Source of the DNA: Acidobacteria bacterium Ga0077553
GTDB lineage: Bacteria > Acidobacteriota > Terriglobia > Bryobacterales > Bryobacteraceae
Direction of reading: 5' to 3'
NCBI GenBank assembly: GCA_001464575.1
Contig: LNFE01000183.1
Coordinates: 1 to 57,769 of the forward strand
DNA: 57,769 nucleotides
Shown: positions 53,405 to 57,769 of the stretch, piece by piece
Numbering within the stretch: position 1 is the first letter of the stretch
Layout of the letters: each line of letters starts with the position of its first letter
Translations under genes and position numbers: made by a program
The notes under the pieces: generated by a model
What the model saw: only the letters and a program-made list of their open reading frames with translations
The model's database searches: none
Told to the model about the DNA's origin: nothing

Positions 53405-55311
53405 TAATCCACCTGCACGGTAATTTTGGGAGCTTCGTGGGATTCCCCGGCGGCCGAGCCGAGGATAGCAACGCGGGGGGCGCGGCCGAGAGCGGCGTCT
53501 GCCGAAGCGGTGAGCTTCAGTTGGACGAGGGTAGCGTCGGCCGGGGCACTGACGGCTTCGATGGTCACGCCGGGGGGAAGGTTTTCGGCGGCGAAGGCGA
53601 TGGGGGTGGCGAAGCCCTTCTCGCGGCGGATGGCGACCGGAATCACGGCGGCGCCGCCGCGCGGGATGTTGACGTTAGTGGCTTGGGCTTCGAGAGAGAA
53701 GTTCGGCTTTTCGCTGATGGTGACGAGGGCCTGGTCGACGCGGGCGAAGGCCGCACCTTCACCACCGCCGCTGTTGACGCGGACGGACCGCCAAGCGTGC
53801 TGGGTGTCGCTGTTGACCTTCACGAATCCGGCGGTGCCGGGCTTTCCTGTGGCGCGGAGGAGGAAGGCCGCTTCCTCCTTGCCGGAAGGGATGGTGACCG
53901 GTTCGGCGGTGATGCCTTCGGGCAGGCCGGAGAGGGTGAGCGCGATGGGGTCTTTGTGGCCGTCGAGGCGCTGCGCGGACACCGTCCATTTCGTTTCCCC
54001 GCCGGAGTTGACGTGGGGACGCTCATTAGAGAGTTGCAGGGTATAGGACGGCTGCGGGGGGCGGACAAGAAGTTGATAGGGGGCGCGTTCGCCAGCGACC
54101 TGGACTACGTTACGGAGTTCGACGGCGTATTCGCCGGCTTCCTTAAAGGTGTAGGTGATCCGCGGGTCCCGTTGGTAGAACTTGCCACCCACGAAAGTGA
54201 AGTCGTCGTTGAGAACGACCTGCTTGCCGGCGGAGTCCAGCAAGCGCATGGTGAGATCAACAGGGGAGCCGAAGCGTTGGCCGCGGACTTCGAAGGTGAG
54301 CGTTTGGCCGGCTTGCGCGGTGAAGCGGTAGAGGTCGGGTTGGCGATATTTGGCGACACCGGTGATGGAGGTGGGAGGCGAGATGCGGTCACCGCCGGGA
54401 TGACGCGGGGTGGAATCGACGAGGAGCTCGACGGGGTTGGAGCGGCCGCCGGGGGAAAGAAGCGTGAGTTGGACGGGGCCGTTGGGGGTAGAGGCCGGAA
54501 CGCGGAGACGGGCACGGGCGGAGTTGCCATCCATCGAGAGGATGGCTCCTTCGGCGCCTTCGAGGCGGGCTTCGCCATAGAGACCTTCCCCGATCAACGT
54601 CACTTCCTGGTCGACGCCGGGAGGGATGACGAGAGGGGAGACGGTATCGAGATGGGGAGCTTGGCGGATATCGAGTTCGTAGGCGAAGGAGGGATCGAGC
54701 CGGACGTGAGTCGGTTGGACGACGAGGATGTATTCACCAGCTTCGGCGAACTGGTGAGACAGGAACGGGTCCCAGATGAAGCGCTCTTCGTTGTAGTCGA
54801 TCTTGGCGCCGTCGGCGTTCAGGAGGAAGAGAGCGGCGTCGAGGCTGTTGCCGTTGCGGGAGGAGCGGAGGTCGAAGATCCAGCGGGAGCCCTTTTCGAC
54901 GCGGATCTTGTAGAAGTCGAAGTCGCCATCCACATTGAGGCGGCCCATGACAGTGGCGGGGATGGGAACGGGTTGGGCCTCGGCGGCGATGGAGTTGGGT
55001 TCGTTTTCGAGGGCGCCACGAGGGGTCACGACGTGGAAGGGGTGCTGGCCGAAGACGGCGGATTTCGCGACATGTACGCGGAGGCGAAGGCGGGTCGGTT
55101 CGACGGAGAGGATTTCAGCGGAGGCGCCGGGTTGGTGGAAGAGGACGGACTGAGCGCGGTCGAGATGCTCGCCCAGGATTTCGGCGTCAAAGGTGGCGCC
55201 GGGCTGCGCGCCCATGGGATAGAGGGCGGCGGCGATGGGCAGACGGTGCTGAACGGGGTCGGCGCCCAGGGCTAGGCACAGGGGCAGCGCAAAAAGGAAA
55301 AATCCCTTCAT
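53404..55311 (-). CDS. exported protein with PPC-type domains, first gene of the DUF1501 operon
   Basis: The 635-residue protein starts at ATG 55311, which begins the leader MKGFFLFALPLCLALGA; the frame is open to 55440 but upstream residues are not leader-like. Two pre-peptidase-C-terminal (PPC) modules are visible: DGDFDFYKIRVEKGSRWIFD with AEAGEYILVVQPT, and KYRQPDLYRFTAQAGQTLTF with KEAGEYAVELRN. IPT/Ig-like and NEW3-type strands follow (TPIAFAAENLPPGVTIEAVS). PPC domains aid secretion or substrate binding and are commonly found beside PSCyt and DUF1501 genes. It overlaps the DUF1549-DUF1553 gene by 1 bp (TAATG). Confidence 0.85.
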   Translation of the reverse strand: MKGFFLFALPLCLALGADPVQHRLPIAAALYPMGAQPGATFDAEILGEHLDRAQSVLFHQPGASAEILSVEPTRLRLRVHVAKSAVFGQHPFHVVTPRGALENEPNSIAAEAQPVPIPATVMGRLNVDGDFDFYKIRVEKGSRWIFDLRSSRNGNSLDAALFLLNADGAKIDYNEERFIWDPFLSHQFAEAGEYILVVQPTHVRLDPSFAYELDIRQAPHLDTVSPLVIPPGVDQEVTLIGEGLYGEARLEGAEGAILSMDGNSARARLRVPASTPNGPVQLTLLSPGGRSNPVELLVDSTPRHPGGDRISPPTSITGVAKYRQPDLYRFTAQAGQTLTFEVRGQRFGSPVDLTMRLLDSAGKQVVLNDDFTFVGGKFYQRDPRITYTFKEAGEYAVELRNVVQVAGERAPYQLLVRPPQPSYTLQLSNERPHVNSGGETKWTVSAQRLDGHKDPIALTLSGLPEGITAEPVTIPSGKEEAAFLLRATGKPGTAGFVKVNSDTQHAWRSVRVNSGGGEGAAFARVDQALVTISEKPNFSLEAQATNVNIPRGGAAVIPVAIRREKGFATPIAFAAENLPPGVTIEAVSAPADATLVQLKLTASADAALGRAPRVAILGSAAGESHEAPKITVQVD

Positions 55312-55551
55312 TTTCGAGGGAATGCTATCACATTGGGCCACTGGGAGATAGCGAAGCGTCCAGGGGGCTGGCTGCCGGGTTCCGATGGCTGCGATTTCCT
55401 CGCCAGCGAATTCCTCCGACAAGGTTTCATTGTGGCTCAATTCATTTAGTCAGTAACGTGGCGGAAACGAAGACGTCTAGTCACTTCGGATGATATTCAT
55501 GGACAGTCAGAGTAACTTCAGCGTTGAACTACTGGAAGCGCAATAGTCTGA

Positions 55552-56155
55552 TTGGACGAACTGTCGGAAGCGAATGCTGGCCGGTATAACTTTCGCTGCG
55601 AGGATCCTGCGCTTCCTGGATGGCCTGTCGAGATGTCTCTTGTGGACCGCAGAAAAGCTTCAATCGGCAGACAGAAGTGCGTCTGCGTATTACTGGTATC
55701 TATTATGACGAGGTCTTTAGTTATGAAGAGGTCAAGAAGCTGATTCCCGGTGTGACCCTTCTCGAAAGGACTTCGTCTACGTTTTGGAGCGACGGCGGGA
55801 GAAAGGCCTCTCTATCACTTCGCTTGGGGTCGAGCACCAGAACGTCGTGGGCCCTACGCTGAATCTGAATAAGCGCCAGCCTGGGATCTATCAGCTTACG
55901 GAAATCGCCATTCCGGAAGGAGTTGTGGCGTGGCAGTATTACGTCTACAGAAACGGAATCTCGTTCTCGCAACTTTATCCCGGTGCGGCGAGCGGGGCTT
56001 CCCCAGCGATCAACGGCAAAACTCCCGCAATGGGCTTTACCGCCTTTGACCGGTTCCCGTTGGAGCCTGGAGATGAGGTCGTCTGGCGTCAGGTAGCTAT
56101 CCTGCGCGGTCCAGTTCTTCCTCCGAGTGAGAAGGCCGAAAGTTTCACTAGCTAG
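55552..56155 (+). pseudogene. unrecognised gene broken into three frames
   Basis: Three consecutive segments in different frames read like one protein of ~200 residues: DELSEANAGRYNFRCEDPAL and PVEMSLVDRR (from a TTG at 55552); NRQTEVRLRITGIYYDEVFS and EEVKKLIPGVTLL; and KDFVYVLERRREKGLSITSL through PSEKAESFTS (stop 56153-56155). The first shift falls in an A-run (near 55655), where one missing A restores CGC-AGA-AAA-AGC. The second is near 55758-55763 and also fits one missing base. A 15-codon frame (ATG 55499, MDSQSNFSVELLEAQ, TAG) just upstream may be the original start, but stops block a simple join. I recognise no family; the AT content is a little higher than in neighbouring genes. It lies next to a phage terminase. 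Confidence 0.5.
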
Positions 56156-56190
56156 TGGATTCGGTTTGGCCGGCTGCCTACCACTCTCGA

Positions 56191-56225
56191 GCGGTCCGGC
56201 GGGGTTCGATGCCCCGCCGGGCCGC
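56191..56225. terminator. strong hairpin terminator
   Basis: A 14-bp stem (56191-56204 with 56212-56225, one G-U pair, 7-nt loop TTCGATG) follows the degraded plus-strand gene and is itself followed by TTCCGTTTT. It lies between the convergent ends at 56155 and 56233. On minus the T-tract is missing, so it mainly serves the plus strand. Confidence 0.65.
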
Positions 56226-56232
56226 TTCCGTT

Positions 56233-57585
56233 TTAGGTTGGCGGCAGGAGCAGTTCCGGGTAGTCTTTGGCGGCTTGCCAGACGGCCATGGCCATGGCCA
56301 TCACCAGGTCGTCGTGCTCCTGCTGCTCTCCGCTGGGTTGGAACTGGATCAGTTCCCTCTCCATGTCCACGAACCCCGGCGAGCTGGGTTCCATTTTGAT
56401 GTTGCCGAGTTCGAAGACCATCTTCAGGCTGTTCAACATGTCCGGGCGCGGCAGGCTGAGATAGCCATCCTTCAAGTGCCTTTCCACATGGCCGTTGGTC
56501 AACATGACCGGCTGGATATGCGCCTTGGTCTGATTCTGGCGGATGAGTTCCACTACCGTGTGGCCGATGCCGGTGGCGTCGATGAGTAGCTTGTCTATCC
56601 TTGATGGCTCGCCGTACCTCGGGGCAAATCGCTGCAGCGTGTCGCGGACTAGCTGCGGGATCTTTGTGGTTTCGGTGTCGAGCGCCAGTCGCGTGGAGTA
56701 GCGCAGGACCAGCGTCGGAATTTCGCGAATCTTTTGGCTGAGGTTGTCCTTTTGACCGTAGGCCCAACGCAGTTCGAGCACCGCGATGGCGGTATGGTCC
56801 TGGCGCTTGCCGATGTCGAGCCCGAGGTAGATCCGCGTTTTCTCCCGCAGACGGAAATGCACTTCCGGCAGCGTTTCGACGGTGGCTTCCTTGATTTGGG
56901 AGCGCGTCAACAACTGCAGGCCCGCGGCGACAAACTGGCAGAAATACTCCTGGGCGACGTAGAGATCGCCGAAGGTTCGCCGCTCGGAGGCGATGAACTC
57001 CGGGGACAACCGGGGACATTCCGCGGCGGTAATCGAGTGCTTTTCCCAACCGTTGTCGGGATCGTGCCAGAGATCCGCGAAGTGGCCCACCGGACCTGCC
57101 GGCGTCGAGACGACCCAAAGCGACCCGCCGCCGACGGCGAGAATGGGCGAGAGCGCTTTATAGGAATCCTGTTTCACGTAGGCCGCTTCATCCACAATGA
57201 TGAGCCGCGCTTGGGAGTAACCCCGAATCGAAACCGGCACGGCCGGGCGAGCCACCAGACGGGACCCGTTGGGCAGGAGCAGCGACTGATCGTTGACGCC
57301 GTCGCCGCGGATCCGAATGCCGAGTTCGGCGGCGAAAAAGGTGGCTTTCCGGAGGATCTCCCCGGCTTGGGAGCCAACCGGGCTGATCATCAGAATGAGG
57401 CTGTTGCGATGGCGTAAGGCCAGAAAGAGCGCCCGCAGGGCCGCGATGGTGCTTTTGCCGACCTGCCGGGCGGTCAACAGAATGAGCCGTAGCGCTTCAC
57501 TCCGGAGTATTTCGGCCTGCTTGTCGTCGGCCGCGAAGCCGAAGGCGCTTTGTACCCAAGCGACGGGATCGTCCGGCGGACACAC
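56233..57585 (-). CDS. phage-type large terminase subunit
   Basis: The 450-residue protein has an ATPase domain with Walker A ARQVGKST (39-46) and Walker B LIIVDEAAYV (D132, E133). Its RNase-H-fold nuclease shows GLDIGKRQDHTAIAVLE (D257), LLIDATGIG and EHDDLVMAMAMAVW supplying the acidic residues. Terminases cut and pump phage DNA into the procapsid. The only standard start is GTG 57585, but the frame stays open to 57669 and encodes plausible protein (NQYQYGAYPRRLFSQELADR). A TAA at 57670-57672 then separates it from a 26-codon peptide in the same phase. So the true N-terminus is probably lost or starts unusually. No portal or capsid gene is in view; a prophage remnant is likely. Confidence 0.85.
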   Translation of the reverse strand: MCPPDDPVAWVQSAFGFAADDKQAEILRSEALRLILLTARQVGKSTIAALRALFLALRHRNSLILMISPVGSQAGEILRKATFFAAELGIRIRGDGVNDQSLLLPNGSRLVARPAVPVSIRGYSQARLIIVDEAAYVKQDSYKALSPILAVGGGSLWVVSTPAGPVGHFADLWHDPDNGWEKHSITAAECPRLSPEFIASERRTFGDLYVAQEYFCQFVAAGLQLLTRSQIKEATVETLPEVHFRLREKTRIYLGLDIGKRQDHTAIAVLELRWAYGQKDNLSQKIREIPTLVLRYSTRLALDTETTKIPQLVRDTLQRFAPRYGEPSRIDKLLIDATGIGHTVVELIRQNQTKAHIQPVMLTNGHVERHLKDGYLSLPRPDMLNSLKMVFELGNIKMEPSSPGFVDMERELIQFQPSGEQQEHDDLVMAMAMAVWQAAKDYPELLLPPT

Positions 57586-57669
57586 GAACCCTTTGAGTCG
57601 ATCGGCAAGTTCTTGCGAAAACAGGCGGCGAGGATAGGCGCCGTATTGGTATTGGTTCCGCCAGATGGG

Positions 57670-57750
57670 TTATGCCGCCTTGGGATACTGTGTGAGCCCG
57701 TAGCGTTTGAGCAATTCCTCCGGGTCGTAGTCCGGGGCCACCAGATCCAT
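57670..57750 (-). other. 26-codon frame in phase with the terminase, ended by TAA
   Basis: ATG 57750 to TAA 57670-57672 encodes MDLVAPDYDPEELLKRYGLT and six more residues. It is in the same reading frame as the terminase, whose frame resumes right after the stop. It may be the original terminase N-terminus cut off by a nonsense mutation, the end of a small upstream gene, or a short leader. No clear ribosome-binding site is visible; the window ends 19 bp upstream. Confidence 0.3.
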
Positions 57751-57769
57751 TAAGTTCTTGTTTGTCAGT

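Noticed and set aside
53437..55275. 612-codon plus-strand open frame
   Set aside because: Antisense to the PPC-domain gene; low-complexity composition and no motif.
55499..55546. 15-codon ATG frame as certain start of the broken 55.5-kb gene
   Set aside because: A stop is met in either frame between it and 55552, so a single indel cannot join them; noted only as a possibility.
1..57769. CRISPR arrays, tRNA/rRNA genes, insertion sequences
   Set aside because: No regularly spaced direct repeats, no tRNA cloverleaf-like segments and no transposase motifs were found on reading both strands.

Overview
The window is about 58 kb of GC-rich bacterial chromosome. Its gene content points to an acidobacterium of the Bryobacterales/Solibacterales type (inference). 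It holds three Oar-like carboxypeptidase-regulatory/TonB-receptor-type outer-membrane proteins of 1.1-1.2 kaa, a DUF1501 plus PSCyt/DUF1549-DUF1553 locus, an atypical ECF sigma factor next to a Ser/Thr kinase with a periplasmic TPR part, a CadC-like wHTH membrane regulator, a soluble quinoprotein with its cytochrome c, and many Sec-exported proteins of unknown function. No rRNA, tRNA, CRISPR array or insertion sequence was seen.

Layout. 0-7.5 kb: two divergent blocks of exported proteins, three genes on minus and two on plus. The last plus gene (5765-7483) ends in a domain that I align by eye with the ExoY/anthrax edema factor adenylyl cyclase core; this is the most interesting item in the window. 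7.6-12.5 kb: ECF sigma factor, a repeat-containing exported protein and a kinase-TPR protein. 12.6-21.4 kb: a small unknown protein, a serine beta-lactamase-like hydrolase, quinoprotein and diheme cytochrome c, a patatin/Omp85-like protein, a histidine phosphatase and an exported alpha/alpha-toroid-like protein. 21.4-35.5 kb: a small acidic ORF, a frameshifted Spy-like gene, an Oar-like receptor, pentapeptide and ankyrin proteins, a sialidase/FGGY-kinase unit (the kinase is broken) divergent from an HpaI-type aldolase and a radical SAM enzyme, and a large exported beta-protein. 35.6-49.7 kb: a second receptor, an exported ankyrin protein, a wHTH regulator, an AraC-GyrI regulator coupled to an MGMT-like protein, a transglutaminase-like/esterase pair and a third receptor with a visible promoter. 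49.7-55.3 kb: an operon of PPC-domain protein, PSCyt/DUF1549-DUF1553 protein (pseudogene with two lesions) and DUF1501 protein. 55.5-57.8 kb: a multi-frame degraded gene and a phage-type large terminase, probably the edge of a prophage remnant.

How the genes work together. Most of the coding capacity is devoted to the cell envelope: substrate import receptors, secreted hydrolases (sialidase, esterase, serine hydrolase, patatin), periplasmic electron transfer, and membrane-spanning regulators. Genes are packed tightly, with start-stop overlaps (ATGA, TAATG) inside operons. Four convergent pairs overlap by exactly 4 bp through a shared reverse-complementary stop. At least four genes carry frameshifts or stops, so either the region is decaying or the assembly holds small indels. 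All functional statements come from reading translated motifs by eye, with no database search.
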